Origin: an uncultured Bacilli bacterium
GTDB taxonomy: Bacteria; Bacillota_I; Bacilli_A; RF39; UBA660
Reading direction: 5' to 3'
DNA length: 21,005 nucleotides
Assembly (NCBI GenBank): GCA_910587535.1
Contig: CAJUKM010000024.1
Span: forward strand, 1-21,005
Part shown: positions 20,427 through 21,005 of the stretch, piece after piece
How the letters are laid out: each line of letters starts with the position of its first letter
Position numbering within the stretch: the first letter of the stretch is position 1
The notes under the pieces: model-generated
Told to the model about the DNA's origin: nothing
Databases searched by the model: none
The model's input: the letters and a program-made list of their open reading frames with translations, nothing else
Made by a program: the position numbers and the translations under genes

Positions 20427-20981
20427 TTAGGATTTATCTTCTAAAAATGTGTGATCGTTGCCTACGAATATTCTTGTTATATTTTGGACGGATTTATAAT
20501 ATGGCTTATCAACCAACAACAAGGAAATATCTATTTCTTTTTCATTTTTCATAAATACGATAAATGACTTATCATTTGCTTCATTTACTACAGAAGAATA
20601 GTCCTCGTCGCTTTTAAATTCTAAAGAAGAATACTCATAAATATCTATAGCGTCTAATATATCAGCAAGTTTAAAACCAGTATATTTCGCTGTTTGTGTT
20701 TGGTTACCATTAGATATTCCCGCATCAAATTGATACATCTTTATATTTTTTTCTTTCAAAATATTATTATCCAATAATCCCTCATAATCTCCAATTATTT
20801 CGACTTTAAATTCAGGAATATCTTTAGATACTTCTTCAACATTTGCGATTTCATATGCTTCGAGAGCTATATTTTCTTTTTTAGGTTCATTACGCTTTGC
20901 AAACACTATTATTCCAGATATTATCAACGCAATTATAAAAATTATTAATATATATACAATAGCTTCCGTTTTCTTTTTCAT
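20427..20981 (-). CDS. Membrane-anchored protein with degenerate SUOX-like domain
   Basis: A 184-residue protein with an N-terminal membrane helix (about 6-25) and an extracytoplasmic domain (about 40-184). The order YTGFKLADILDAIDI, LEFKSDEDYSSVV, FIVFMKNEKEIDISLLLV and VQNITRIFVG follows the pattern of oxidoreductase molybdopterin-binding (SUOX-like) folds, including stand-alone members. The cofactor-binding Cys is not seen, so it may be a non-catalytic relative. ATG at 20981 is preceded by AAAGGG; a TTG at 21002 is an inferior start. The gene is complete, with its own terminator; its upstream region lies outside the window. The domain call is by pattern only. Confidence 0.6.
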   Translation of the reverse strand: MKKKTEAIVYILIIFIIALIISGIIVFAKRNEPKKENIALEAYEIANVEEVSKDIPEFKVEIIGDYEGLLDNNILKEKNIKMYQFDAGISNGNQTQTAKYTGFKLADILDAIDIYEYSSLEFKSDEDYSSVVNEANDKSFIVFMKNEKEIDISLLLVDKPYYKSVQNITRIFVGNDHTFLEDKS

Positions 20982-21005
20982 ATTATTATACCCTTTACTC
21001 AATAC

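Overview
The window is AT-rich, uses the standard genetic code (TGA is used as a stop, tryptophan is TGG) and has Firmicutes-style ribosome binding sites (AAGGAG-like). It carries LiaF-like, PopT/DUF368, TasA/camelysin-like and EndA-like genes. This fits a low-GC Gram-positive bacterium, probably an uncultured gut Bacilli lineage (RF39-like). The lineage is inference; the Firmicutes character is well supported.

Layout. 1-1274: host DNA with a DEDDh exonuclease-BRCT gene (minus strand) and a lone terminator. 1275-7989: a complete integrated filamentous phage (inovirus) of about 6.7 kb, bounded by a perfect 20-bp repeat whose right copy is the 3' end of tRNA-His(GTG). All phage genes are on the plus strand. 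In order they are: two small unknown genes, a terminator, a probable ssDNA-binding protein, the major coat protein, an attenuator-like terminator, a 37-residue membrane protein, a TTG-initiated minor coat candidate, a 640-residue adsorption-type protein, a pVI-like protein, a GC-rich hairpin, a Zot/pI-type ATPase, a hairpin-rich origin region, an HUH replication initiator, and a tyrosine integrase with its own promoter. No secretin is present, as expected for a single-membrane host.

8050-11718: host genes. These are a 65-residue membrane protein, a small exported protein, a DUF368 (PopT) undecaprenyl-phosphate transporter, a flavoprotein with an ISF-type cysteine motif, and a LiaF-like/DUF4097 envelope-stress pair. 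11795-16959: three tandem paralogous surface-protein genes with a TasA-like N-terminus and a shared C-terminal domain. Two copies share about 700 bp of nearly identical N-terminal DNA but have diverged C-termini, which is a mosaic suggestive of gene conversion or antigenic variation. 17167-20304: HerA-like ATPase, C39-type cysteine protease and EndA-like nuclease in one direction. 20427-20981: a membrane-anchored protein resembling a degenerate molybdopterin-oxidoreductase (SUOX-like) domain.

The most interesting part is the prophage. Its integrase gene lies against attR, and the two first genes lie against attL with only 29 bp of phage DNA in front of them. Circularisation would therefore join int-att-orf82-orf72-terminator into one transcription unit, a possible excision-dependent switch. 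Integration also separates tRNA-His from what looks like its original terminator, now about 6.7 kb away.
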